Shown here: positions 25,908 through 34,295 of the stretch, piece by piece
Numbering within the stretch: the stretch's first letter is position 1
How the letters are laid out: each line of letters opens with the position of its first letter
Notes under the pieces: model-generated
Databases searched by the model: none
What the model was told of the DNA's origin: nothing
Seen by the model: the letters and a program-made list of their open reading frames with translations, nothing else
Virus record (IMG/VR): IMGVR_UViG_3300043419_000448
Location: 1-64,000 of that record
Source of the DNA: a virus
Direction: 5' to 3' (one strand)
Length of the DNA: 64,000 bases
Position numbers and translations under genes: made by a program

Positions 25908-25919
25908 TTAAAGTATTAA

Positions 25920-25949
25920 GGGGGACAGGAGAGTGAACTCCCGCCCCCC
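25920..25949 (-). terminator. Terminator after the major capsid gene
   Basis: The minus strand forms a 12-bp G+C-rich stem (two G-U pairs) with a six-base loop, starting 22 nt after the capsid stop, followed by TTAATACTTT. It would end or stabilise the abundant capsid message. Confidence 0.75.
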
Positions 25950-25970
25950 ATTAAAGGTACTATCTACAGA

Positions 25971-27104
25971 TTATGAATCTGAAGCAGCGTCAGCGAATGC
26001 AATTGCATCCTCTTCTTCCCACTGAATACCAAAGCGGACGAATACTGTGTACTCAATTGTGTCCTTCTTTGCTACGTATTCACGGTTTACAGTGATGTCA
26101 CGCTGGAATCCCCATACACGGTTTGCAGGGAATGTCAAGTCGATATAGCCTGCTGGGTAGTAAGGAACTTCCTGAACTTCGATTCCGAGAACACGAGTTG
26201 TACGTGCTCCACCGAATGTCTGTCCGATACCATCAAGGTATGACTGACGGTTTGCCTGTGTTGATCCTGGGACCTGTCCAGCAAACGCTTCTGCAACTGC
26301 ATCAGCAAGTGTACCGTTGTTCTTAACGATTCCACCGAATGCATCTGTACCTGCGTAGAACTTAAGATTGTTCTTAAGTGCACGGTACTTACGTGGCATT
26401 GCGTTGATGATGCCCTGCATTACATCAGGTGTCCAAGCATTATCTGCTACGGTCACTACTGACTCATGTGCATCTCCGTTTGTCTTTACCTTGTTGATAA
26501 AGCCTGGCATGATTGACAAGAATGCTCCTGTTGAACCATCGCCATTGATAGCGAGATCTTCGATATCATTTGCGAAAGCGTTGGTCATCAAGCGTACCAA
26601 GTGATCTTCTAGAGCGTCACCTTCTACACCATCTTCCAATGATTCTGCTGTTACTTCCCAATCAAGACGAATCTTCTTGGTAGTAAGTTCGACCTTAGAG
26701 AATGTTGCACCTGTGTTTGTGTATGATCCAACTGCTTGCGCTGCTGCACGAATTACACGCTCACCGACGTTTACCTTCTCAAGTTCCATAGAATTAGCCT
26801 TCATTGTTACACGACGGCCATCCTTTGCTAATACTGTTGCATCCCAAACATAGTCGATAAAACGACGTGCCTGCTCAGGGCGCAAAATTCCAGAAGCCGC
26901 TGAACCACTAGGGTTAACAGCGTTTGCTCCGCTTGTAGATCCAAGAGTTGCTGTTGGAATGTTACCAAGTGTATCTGCACCTGGGTTTGTTACTCCACCA
27001 ATTCCACCTGATGCGAAAGCACCTTGACCCTGGTAAAGTCCTGGTGCAGTTCCACCTAGATCTCCACTAGCGCCTGGCTGGTTTTTGATTATTTCTTCTG
27101 ACAT
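25971..27104 (-). CDS. Major capsid protein (HK97 fold)
   Basis: I take the ATG at 27104 (377 residues) because AGGAGGT lies just before it; an earlier ATG at 27131 that overlaps the protease stop lacks such a site. The N-terminal 70 residues are Gly/Ala/Ser-rich and disordered-looking. The fold core follows (RRFIDYVWDATVLAKDGRR, LTTKKIRLDWEVTAESLEDG, AFANDIEDLAINGDG), matching HK97-type capsid proteins with their long helix and P-domain. It follows the protease/scaffold gene, as expected, and precedes a strong terminator. Confidence 0.92.
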   Translation of the reverse strand: MSEEIIKNQPGASGDLGGTAPGLYQGQGAFASGGIGGVTNPGADTLGNIPTATLGSTSGANAVNPSGSAASGILRPEQARRFIDYVWDATVLAKDGRRVTMKANSMELEKVNVGERVIRAAAQAVGSYTNTGATFSKVELTTKKIRLDWEVTAESLEDGVEGDALEDHLVRLMTNAFANDIEDLAINGDGSTGAFLSIMPGFINKVKTNGDAHESVVTVADNAWTPDVMQGIINAMPRKYRALKNNLKFYAGTDAFGGIVKNNGTLADAVAEAFAGQVPGSTQANRQSYLDGIGQTFGGARTTRVLGIEVQEVPYYPAGYIDLTFPANRVWGFQRDITVNREYVAKKDTIEYTVFVRFGIQWEEEDAIAFADAASDS

Positions 27105-27127
27105 ATTGTCACCTCCTAGTGATTTGT

Positions 27128-27706
27128 TCATTTGAATAGATCGGCTGTTTTGAGGAAACTACCGCCCCATAGGGATTTTTCAACCATCTCAGGTTGAGAC
27201 TGAAAGATATCGCCGATATCTCCAGACTTTCGGAATGCGGTTTCTGCTTCCACAGCGTCTACTCGTTTTCCAAATTCATTAAATTCACCTGAAACTGCTG
27301 CAATATCTTTTGCAACTGCTGCGAATGAATCTTTTACTGTATCAACATCTACCTTTGAAGACTTAAGAAGTTCTACTTCTGCTTGCAAAGATTTGACTGT
27401 TGAGATTAGATCGCTAAAGGCTGATGTTAGATTATTCTTGATTTCTGCAACTGCTTCTGCAATTACATCATCTGACTTAGATACATCTGTATCTGCTTCT
27501 GCTACCTTTTCAACTGCGTCAGCAACTGGTGCTTCTTCAGTGATCTCTACAACTGCTTCGTCTGACTTAGCAACATCTGTTGCTTCTGTCTCTTCTGCCT
27601 TTGTAACTTCTTCGGTAACTTCTGCAATTACTGCATCTGCCTCTGGAGCGACCACAACGTCTTCAACTACATCTGTCTTTTCAACTTGTGTCTTTGATTT
27701 TGTCAT
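27128..27706 (-). CDS. Nested scaffold protein, internal in-frame start
   Basis: At codon 254 of the protease gene the sequence AAGGAGGT lies seven nt before an in-frame ATG. Translation from it gives a scaffold of 192 residues beginning MTKSKTQVEKTDVVEDV, without the protease. This is the lambda C/Nu3 type of arrangement, which raises scaffold over protease. The ribosome site is as strong as any in the window and codes for the unremarkable peptide INKEVSP, so its conservation is unlikely to be due to coding needs. Confidence 0.7.
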   Translation of the reverse strand: MTKSKTQVEKTDVVEDVVVAPEADAVIAEVTEEVTKAEETEATDVAKSDEAVVEITEEAPVADAVEKVAEADTDVSKSDDVIAEAVAEIKNNLTSAFSDLISTVKSLQAEVELLKSSKVDVDTVKDSFAAVAKDIAAVSGEFNEFGKRVDAVEAETAFRKSGDIGDIFQSQPEMVEKSLWGGSFLKTADLFK

Positions 27707-28465
27707 AGGACTTACCTCCTTGTTAATCTTAGAAGTATTAATGCCTTTAGCACTATCAACTAAGAATTTTATCATGTTTGTTTTTTCATTATCCGTTTTT
27801 TCAACGAAACCTATATTTGCCATTTGCTCTCCAGTTGCTGGGCTAACTTCAGATTCATTTTCTGAAACCATTACCAAACCAGATTCCTTATCGTAAAAAA
27901 CATTTTCTAGAACTGTTTCATCAGCCTTGATAACATCTACGCCATCAACCTTTTCAACAGATACAATATTTGCAAACTGATTTGCTGGGGAATCTACAAG
28001 ACTCAACTCAATCAAATCATATTGCTTAATAATTCTAATTGCTTTGTCTGACTTCTCGTCAAACCCATCATCCCACTTGTTCATTCTTCCGCCGATAGAA
28101 AAACCTGTTAGAGTTCCATCAAGAACTTTCTCCCAAGTATCTTGTGCACCCTTTGAAACATATGCAGAAACAAAAACACCATTATAAAACTTCTTTGATT
28201 CTGGATCAAAGTACTTATCTGCTTTAAATGATACCATCTTGCCTACTGCTAATGGCTGATGCATTTCTCTAATGTTCCCACGGAATTTTGCAAATGCATC
28301 CATTGATGCTTCTGCTGTTACAATGTCGTCCTGCTTATCAACATTATCTAAAGATGCAAAACCAGAAACGATACGGCGCTCTTTGTCTACTTTAGTAAGA
28401 GGCATCGAGAGACGCAGATTGTTGCCATCGGTATCCCAATGGGCCTTGGATATATTGCTCACCAT
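27128..28465 (-). CDS. Prohead protease fused to scaffold
   Basis: This protein has 445 residues. The N-terminal 200 resemble the XkdF/HK97-type prohead protease (RRIVSGFASLDNVDKQDDIV, VSAYVSKGAQDTWEKV, then FSIGGRMNKWDDGF). The C-terminal 190 residues are acidic and coiled-coil (Glu/Val/Ala-rich), ending near the capsid start, and look like the scaffold. In relatives the scaffold is removed by the protease before DNA packaging. The gene ends in an ATGA junction with an alternative capsid start. A strong internal ribosome site suggests that the scaffold part is also made alone. Confidence 0.85.
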   Translation of the reverse strand: MVSNISKAHWDTDGNNLRLSMPLTKVDKERRIVSGFASLDNVDKQDDIVTAEASMDAFAKFRGNIREMHQPLAVGKMVSFKADKYFDPESKKFYNGVFVSAYVSKGAQDTWEKVLDGTLTGFSIGGRMNKWDDGFDEKSDKAIRIIKQYDLIELSLVDSPANQFANIVSVEKVDGVDVIKADETVLENVFYDKESGLVMVSENESEVSPATGEQMANIGFVEKTDNEKTNMIKFLVDSAKGINTSKINKEVSPMTKSKTQVEKTDVVEDVVVAPEADAVIAEVTEEVTKAEETEATDVAKSDEAVVEITEEAPVADAVEKVAEADTDVSKSDDVIAEAVAEIKNNLTSAFSDLISTVKSLQAEVELLKSSKVDVDTVKDSFAAVAKDIAAVSGEFNEFGKRVDAVEAETAFRKSGDIGDIFQSQPEMVEKSLWGGSFLKTADLFK

Positions 28466-28505
28466 TATATTATAAACCCCCTTTTATACACATATCACAA
28501 TGTGG

Positions 28506-28519
28506 ACATATCGGACATT
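28506..28519 (-). promoter_or_regulatory. Copy of 14-bp operator-like motif AATGTCCGATATGT
   Basis: The minus strand reads AATGTCCGATATGT at the portal stop codon, about 40 nt upstream of the protease start. It matches 13 of 14 bases of a copy at 61630-61643 and 12 of 14 of one at 61583-61596. It could bind a phage regulator controlling head-gene expression; no regulator has been linked to it. Confidence 0.35.
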
Positions 28520-30110
28520 AAGGAGTTTTTCTTCCCTCTCCCTTTGGGTTTCTTCCAGCAACTGTTGAGGTGCTGTCTGAATTGTTGTTTGTTCTTTCTG
28601 AATCTCTAGCCCTTGTTGTATTTGCTTCGGCTGCTGCTGCTGGCTTTAGGTCTAGTACTTCATCGCCACCATCACGCTGAGGCATGTCCAAAAGAACTCT
28701 TGCCTCATTTGGAGTCATAATCTGATTCTTAACATATCTCTCAAGAATTTGAGACTGTGCTATTTCATCAGTTAGGGTTAATTCATTGAAAACAAACTCA
28801 AGAATATCTGTCTTTTCACGAACAATCTTGTTGATCATTTTTTCAAGTTGTCTTTGTGCTGGTCTTGCTACCTGCTCCTTAAAGGTGCGATCCTGTGCAA
28901 GTGCTGCTGCAATAGAACCAGAATCGCCACCTCCAAGTTTAGATAGTGGCACTTGATGTGCTACCAGGATGTCATCACGGTTTTGTTTACGATACTCTTT
29001 AAAAGAGCCGTCTTGTATTCCGTCTTCGATGGGATCCATCTTGAACTCTACCTTATTGTTTTCGCTATCACCTGGAAGTGGAATATATAGCGTTCTGTGA
29101 GACTGCCCTCTGAGACTTGTTTGCAAGAATCTAAACATCTTGTCTTCTGCATCTCCAGAAAGTTTCGCACCCTTTAATGTTACAACGTATCGTGGAACTG
29201 CTTTGTTTGCAAAATAGTCAATGTTATATTGTGAAGCAAGAGAGTCTCCATGCAGTGAGTTAATTGCAGACATAATGTCTGGTACTCCATAGAATGTATT
29301 TAAAGGTGAGTATTGCTTAAAGTGAATAATCTCGTTTGGTCTAGCATCTGTTGTAAGTGGATTTTGATTTTTTGCTCCAAAGTTACGGAAGTAAACAATC
29401 TTATTTCCAATGATCTGAACGTAGCCGTCTTTAATTCTTCTAACACGCATTGTTGTTGATGGGATATGCCCTACATACCCAATCTCTCCACGAGTAGTGC
29501 GACCTATTTCTAGGTATCCATTTCCAGTAGATTGAAGGTCTGTGTAAACCTTTTCCATAGTCGCAGTAAATGAATCATCATCATTTAAAGACTCTAGCCA
29601 ATCACGCATTTCAATCTTTGCTCTTTCAATTCTTTTTCTTGCCTTCTGTGTGGCACTATTATCTTCTGAAGATTCAAGTCTCATCATTGTTCTTTGAGAA
29701 ACCTTAAACTCATAGCCAAGACCAACGATGTTCTCTACCTTGGCATCAATTGCTGCGTGGTTTGCAAAAGATGTGTCATAGTAGTTTGCTAATTCATACA
29801 GGTTCCATGGAGGAGTAATTACATCAAACATTCCATAACCATTTACATATACTAGCCCTGGATTTATTTCTTTTGACTGTGCTCCATCAATACCGCTTTT
29901 TCCAGCAAGGGCTGCTGTTGTGTATTGGTTAGTTGGCTCAACCATCTTTGTTGATGATCTGCTTATTCTTCTTTTAAAGTTTGCCTCTAGTCCGTCAAGA
30001 GATTTTAGAGTATCCCAGTTACCATTAAATGGATCAGACTTTGAGAAGGTATCATCTTTTTTTATTGCATCATCAATTCGTGCATTAATTTCGTATTCGT
30101 TGTCTTCCAT
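28518..30110 (-). CDS. Portal protein
   Basis: This protein of 530 residues forms the dodecameric DNA gate of the head. It carries the usual signs of phage portals: an N-terminal region leading to YYDTSFANHAAIDAKVENIV, a stem and clip with EIIHFKQYSPLNTFYGVPDI, and the C-terminal helical crown (FKEQVARPAQRQLEKMINKI, then FNELTLTDEIAQSQILERYV). The end is low-complexity. GAGGAG supports the start. The protease/scaffold gene follows. No terminase gene precedes it in this window, so packaging enzymes must be encoded elsewhere. Confidence 0.9.
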   Translation of the reverse strand: MEDNEYEINARIDDAIKKDDTFSKSDPFNGNWDTLKSLDGLEANFKRRISRSSTKMVEPTNQYTTAALAGKSGIDGAQSKEINPGLVYVNGYGMFDVITPPWNLYELANYYDTSFANHAAIDAKVENIVGLGYEFKVSQRTMMRLESSEDNSATQKARKRIERAKIEMRDWLESLNDDDSFTATMEKVYTDLQSTGNGYLEIGRTTRGEIGYVGHIPSTTMRVRRIKDGYVQIIGNKIVYFRNFGAKNQNPLTTDARPNEIIHFKQYSPLNTFYGVPDIMSAINSLHGDSLASQYNIDYFANKAVPRYVVTLKGAKLSGDAEDKMFRFLQTSLRGQSHRTLYIPLPGDSENNKVEFKMDPIEDGIQDGSFKEYRKQNRDDILVAHQVPLSKLGGGDSGSIAAALAQDRTFKEQVARPAQRQLEKMINKIVREKTDILEFVFNELTLTDEIAQSQILERYVKNQIMTPNEARVLLDMPQRDGGDEVLDLKPAAAAEANTTRARDSERTNNNSDSTSTVAGRNPKGEGRKTP

Positions 30111-30112
30111 GA

Positions 30113-30499
30113 CTACTCCTCATCACCATACTTGGCAATTGTATCTTTTGCTGCCTGGACAGCGCCAAGGTCATTTAGAGAAGGAATAAGGCCAGCCTTT
30201 AATCTATCAACCTGCTCAGAATATTCTTCTTCTGTTACTCTTGTCAATCCTGGAACAAACACGCATGTGCCATCTCCTGGATCTCCGTAATACATAGCAG
30301 TCTTTTTTAGTTCTGCAATTCTAGCAATATCATTTTTATCTGATGGAATATTCAGCACAGAGCCGTTGCCATCTGTGAACCATTTGCCATTAGCCTTCTT
30401 GTAAACGTAAAGACCCCAGTCATAATTCTTTTCAATTACCTGTCGTCTAACATTTTTTACAATTGGTTCACCAGTTTTTGGGTTTATTAAGGAATCCAT
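30113..30499 (-). CDS. Small protein preceding the portal gene
   Basis: This protein of 128 residues has an aromatic N-terminal half (NYDWGLYVYKKANGKWFTDG) and a helical acidic C-terminus. It lies 2 nt before the portal gene, so the two are coupled. A TGGTATACT box seven nt before the ATG and the lack of a Shine-Dalgarno point to a leaderless transcript that would start the head operon. Its function is unknown; a portal-associated or head-assembly role is inferred from position. Confidence 0.7.
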   Translation of the reverse strand: MDSLINPKTGEPIVKNVRRQVIEKNYDWGLYVYKKANGKWFTDGNGSVLNIPSDKNDIARIAELKKTAMYYGDPGDGTCVFVPGLTRVTEEEYSEQVDRLKAGLIPSLNDLGAVQAAKDTIAKYGDEE

Positions 30500-30506
30500 A
30501 ACTATA

Positions 30507-30515
30507 AGTATACCA
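30507..30515 (-). promoter_or_regulatory. TGGTATACT box at the start of the head operon
   Basis: TGGTATACT ends seven nt before the ATG at 30499 and lies in the 18-nt gap after the LamG-like gene. There is no Shine-Dalgarno, as at the other leaderless starts. Confidence 0.6.
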
Positions 30516-30517
30516 CA

Positions 30518-33500
30518 TTAGGCAGGATCAACTACAGTTTGGTTCCAGTTGATGTCCGAATATGCGGTATATTTGTAGTTTCCAAAACGCAATAGGCTGT
30601 CATCCTCTACAATTATCTTGTTTGTTCCCGTGTAACTCTTATAAACCTCTGATGGATTAACTCCATAGTAACTAGTTTCTGATAAAACTAGTACCTTATT
30701 CCAGTTTAATGAGCCAGTATTCCAGAATTTCCAGTCCAATTCACTTGAATTCAAAACCTTAACTCTAAACCAAGGTCTCTCAGATACATTCTGAACCTCT
30801 TGTAGGTTGGTTGACTGATAGAATGATATGTTATTAAATAGGAGTGGGCCTGTTAATCTAATTGCCCCCTCAAAATACGAGAAGTCTAGGCTATCTGCAA
30901 AATTTATCCCCAGGAATCCCCAGTCTTGCAAAGTTATAACTGGCTCTTTTACAATCTTTCCATTCCAATAAAAACCAATACCGTTTTGAACTAGTCCTGT
31001 CTTTGTGTCTATTGCATATATCTTTGCTCTTCTTCCACTTGGGTCACAGGCAACCAAGTAGAACTTTATGTAAGACCCCTTGCTTTCAATCTCAAAAATT
31101 TCTGTTGGCGCATATGGGAAATAGTCTCCGTCAAACCTAACAGCAAGTTGCATTGCAATAACTTTAAATCCGTCTGACCTGCTTGAGTTTACAGGGATCA
31201 TAAGACCTCTATTAATAAGTGGATCGTACTTACCTCTTAATTGTATTCCGCTTGTTTTTGTTAAATACAGATATGGAGATGATGAGTCATAAATTGAGAA
31301 TGGGTTATTCTTTTTGAAGTCATAGTATATTCCAGATTTGGTATAGGGATAGATTGGAGTTCCAAATCTTGTCCCTATTGGGCTTGCGTCAGACTCGTTT
31401 AACGCTTGAGATGCATAGGACATCTTTTTAATGCTGACATTGTTTACTGATGAATTCTTTACATTAATATCTATATGTGTAACTATTGATAAGTCATTAA
31501 AGTCTACACCTGAAGGAGGATATATTATCATGCTGTCTACTACTTCATACTTTGTTCTCATCCAATCAGATCCTGGAACCAAAACGCCATCTCTCGATGG
31601 CCTTTCTACCTTAACAAAATATTCAGATGTAGCATTTGCCCCAAGTTCTGTATATTGAAATGTAACGTATGTCTTTACTAGTGATCCATCTGTATCGTAC
31701 TTGTAATCTTTTGCTACCTTGTTTTTTAAATCTTCATAATCATTATACCCAGTAAACAAGTAGTTATCTAGAGAATCATAATTTCTTTCAACAGGAAGGG
31801 CATACTGATTAGCAAGATCTGCATATGTCCAATCAACTGGCTCTGTTTCTATTGCAATTGTCTTTGTTGGAATAGGATAGTTAAAATTAAATTGAATAAA
31901 ATCAAGATCAAAATACTGATCTCCTCTCTTATCAAAAACCGATTCTGCAAAATATGTAAGAGGCAAGTTATCTTCCCAGTAGGCATTTGCTGATATTGCA
32001 AGAGTGTATTTGTCAAAGATTATGTCTGGAACTAGTGTGTAACTTGCGGTATGCTCGATCAAGAAATCTTCTTCCATTAGAACAACTCCACCGCCAGATA
32101 TTGCTCCTGGTGACGTATCAGTTAGCCCTCCAAAAGGTGGCTCAGATACTGTGTCAATGCCTCCATCAATATCTATTAACTGATTGCTTTGATAGGCAGC
32201 AAATAGATCTTCATTAAGTTTTGGAATTCCAATCTCATTAAACAAATTCTTTATTTTTTGAAAGTTATACTTTGTAGAAAGTCCAATGTTGTAAATCTTT
32301 CCAGTAAAAGTTGAGTTCTTTGTTCCAGTATCATCTTTATCTCCTCCAACATATAGTCTTAAGTCTGACAAAGAACCAAAGAAGTTTGATACTGGATTTC
32401 CAAATATTTCTACAAATCTAGGAATATTTACTCCAACCTCAATAAACTCATTGGCATCCAATACCTGAGATTCATAAAGAACTTCGGTCTTCTTGTTTGC
32501 ATAAATAACATATCTTAGTTTGTTATTAGCAACCTCTATTTTAAAGTAGTCCGATGTATTTTCTTTTTCAATTTTAAAAAGAATTTGAGACTGAGAGACA
32601 ACACCCTTTAACTGGAAGCATCCGTAAAACGCTGAGATTGGAGTGCTAAGAACATCAAAGTTTTTAAAGAATAGATACCCCTTTACTGCGTCCCAAGAAG
32701 ATGCTGTTGGTCTAAATGTAAAGTAGTCTCTTTGATCATACAAAAAATTTTCAGAATTTGAAACAGAGTTGGCAGTTTTATTATCTGCAAACAATTCAGA
32801 CTCTGTTTTTGAAGATAAAATGGTTTCTGGAAGTGGATTAGAAACTACAGACAAAGCCTTATTTGTAGTGACAATATTGTCGCTAAACCCCTGATTCCAT
32901 GATCCAGTTTTTGGATAAGAATAATTTGCTGTATAGTCTGCAAAGGAGTAGTCAATAGTAACAGATGTTCCGCTATAAGAAGTATTGATATTTTCTGGTA
33001 TTTCAACTCCTTGGCCAAAGACAAACCTTCTTTTTGCAACTGCCGATGGAACTAGGTATGGATAAATTCCAACGCAGTCTATATCGATTGGAGATATGTC
33101 ATCGTATGCATAGAATCCAATCCAGTCTTGACTTTTACCGCCAACAAATTCTGATGGAAGGCTTGCTAATTCTTGAGAATATGGAAGGGATATAACTTCT
33201 TCTCCATTAATTAAAACGGATGCAATATCCGTTCCAACTTTTAGATGAACTAGCATTGGTCTAGTCCATTCTCCTACATAGTTTGTCTTATACTCATTCC
33301 CAACCTTTAGACCTATTGATGGTCCATCTACATAAATTCCATCTGTAGAACCTATAGGGCCAATAATTCTTTTTCTGCCGTTTGTATAAGAGTTTATCCT
33401 TAGCCAGGTTTCGAGTGTATATTGCTTAAACTGGCCTGAATCATTTAACATTCCTACACCAGGAACTATTAGTGATGGCTGACCATTATTTGCAACTAAT

Positions 33501-34270
33501 GTTGTGTGCCCAGAAGTTCCGTAAACCAAAGGTATGCCAGAATTCTTTGCCCTAATCATATTGTCAGAGACAAGATAATATGCATCTAACTCTTGAAGAC
33601 CATAGCATTTAGCAACAATACCCTTATAGGGGGCTAGTGAAATTGATGATGGAATATCTATAACATTTGTTCCAAGTGACGTAGAAGCAAACTCTTCTGA
33701 CCACTGACCCAGGGTTATTCCATTTACCCTAAATATGTGAGTTGCCTCTTCATCTCCAACAAAGTTAATCTTAAAGACTATCTTTATGCCAGTATCTTCT
33801 GGCGGTGTGTCAAATGTTTCAGAAATAAATAGCCAGTTATTGTTTACAACAGTATCAAAATTTTTGAGATGTCTTACCTCTGTACCACTTGTTTGATCTC
33901 TATATTGATACCCTATTGAAAATCCAGATATATAAGAACTTTCAGAATAAAAATATCCACTAACAGAAAATGTTTTTAAATCTTCATTGAGTTGATCTAT
34001 ATTTATAATCTCTGGACTAATAGCAGTAATAGATGCTGTTTTATCTAAGATAGTATTTGCAGTAATCTTGCCAACATAACTATCAGGAAAAGGCTCTCCT
34101 GCAGACTCTAAATATGTAGAAGCAGTTCCTCCATAGATTGTCCAAGAAGAAAGGTTTCTTTGCTGCTCAGATATCAGAGATATATAATCTGCTCCATCAT
34201 CAAGAGCCCACAATCCAGTAGGGTGTTCTGCAAACACCTTTTCTGCATATAGGTTTGATGGAGTAGACAT
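30518..34270 (-). CDS. Large LamG/concanavalin-like virion protein
   Basis: This protein has 1250 residues and several beta-sandwich regions typical of LamG/concanavalin folds: YTLETWLRINSYTNGRKRII with VHLKVGTDIASVLINGEEVI at about 290-390, and a similar unit near 550-650. Such domains bind glycans and are common in virion surface proteins. It lies alone between the nucleotide-metabolism genes and the head operon, unlike most LamG tail proteins, which lie next to the tape measure. It may be a head or tail appendage. A TGGTAAAAT box nine nt upstream suggests its own promoter. Confidence 0.7.
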   Translation of the reverse strand: MSTPSNLYAEKVFAEHPTGLWALDDGADYISLISEQQRNLSSWTIYGGTASTYLESAGEPFPDSYVGKITANTILDKTASITAISPEIINIDQLNEDLKTFSVSGYFYSESSYISGFSIGYQYRDQTSGTEVRHLKNFDTVVNNNWLFISETFDTPPEDTGIKIVFKINFVGDEEATHIFRVNGITLGQWSEEFASTSLGTNVIDIPSSISLAPYKGIVAKCYGLQELDAYYLVSDNMIRAKNSGIPLVYGTSGHTTLVANNGQPSLIVPGVGMLNDSGQFKQYTLETWLRINSYTNGRKRIIGPIGSTDGIYVDGPSIGLKVGNEYKTNYVGEWTRPMLVHLKVGTDIASVLINGEEVISLPYSQELASLPSEFVGGKSQDWIGFYAYDDISPIDIDCVGIYPYLVPSAVAKRRFVFGQGVEIPENINTSYSGTSVTIDYSFADYTANYSYPKTGSWNQGFSDNIVTTNKALSVVSNPLPETILSSKTESELFADNKTANSVSNSENFLYDQRDYFTFRPTASSWDAVKGYLFFKNFDVLSTPISAFYGCFQLKGVVSQSQILFKIEKENTSDYFKIEVANNKLRYVIYANKKTEVLYESQVLDANEFIEVGVNIPRFVEIFGNPVSNFFGSLSDLRLYVGGDKDDTGTKNSTFTGKIYNIGLSTKYNFQKIKNLFNEIGIPKLNEDLFAAYQSNQLIDIDGGIDTVSEPPFGGLTDTSPGAISGGGVVLMEEDFLIEHTASYTLVPDIIFDKYTLAISANAYWEDNLPLTYFAESVFDKRGDQYFDLDFIQFNFNYPIPTKTIAIETEPVDWTYADLANQYALPVERNYDSLDNYLFTGYNDYEDLKNKVAKDYKYDTDGSLVKTYVTFQYTELGANATSEYFVKVERPSRDGVLVPGSDWMRTKYEVVDSMIIYPPSGVDFNDLSIVTHIDINVKNSSVNNVSIKKMSYASQALNESDASPIGTRFGTPIYPYTKSGIYYDFKKNNPFSIYDSSSPYLYLTKTSGIQLRGKYDPLINRGLMIPVNSSRSDGFKVIAMQLAVRFDGDYFPYAPTEIFEIESKGSYIKFYLVACDPSGRRAKIYAIDTKTGLVQNGIGFYWNGKIVKEPVITLQDWGFLGINFADSLDFSYFEGAIRLTGPLLFNNISFYQSTNLQEVQNVSERPWFRVKVLNSSELDWKFWNTGSLNWNKVLVLSETSYYGVNPSEVYKSYTGTNKIIVEDDSLLRFGNYKYTAYSDINWNQTVVDPA

Positions 34271-34279
34271 TATAGGTCT

Positions 34280-34288
34280 ATTTTACCA
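34280..34288 (-). promoter_or_regulatory. TGGTAAAAT -10-like box
   Basis: TGGTAAAAT on the minus strand ends nine nt before the ATG at 34270. It is a weaker variant of the recurrent TGGTATAAT element, in the gap after the ribonucleotide reductase gene. Confidence 0.4.
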
Positions 34289-34295
34289 CAGAAGA

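Noticed and set aside
30113-34270. Terminase subunits upstream of the portal
   Set aside because: Neither gene upstream of the portal shows Walker or nuclease motifs; the proteins are a small unknown and a LamG-like protein.
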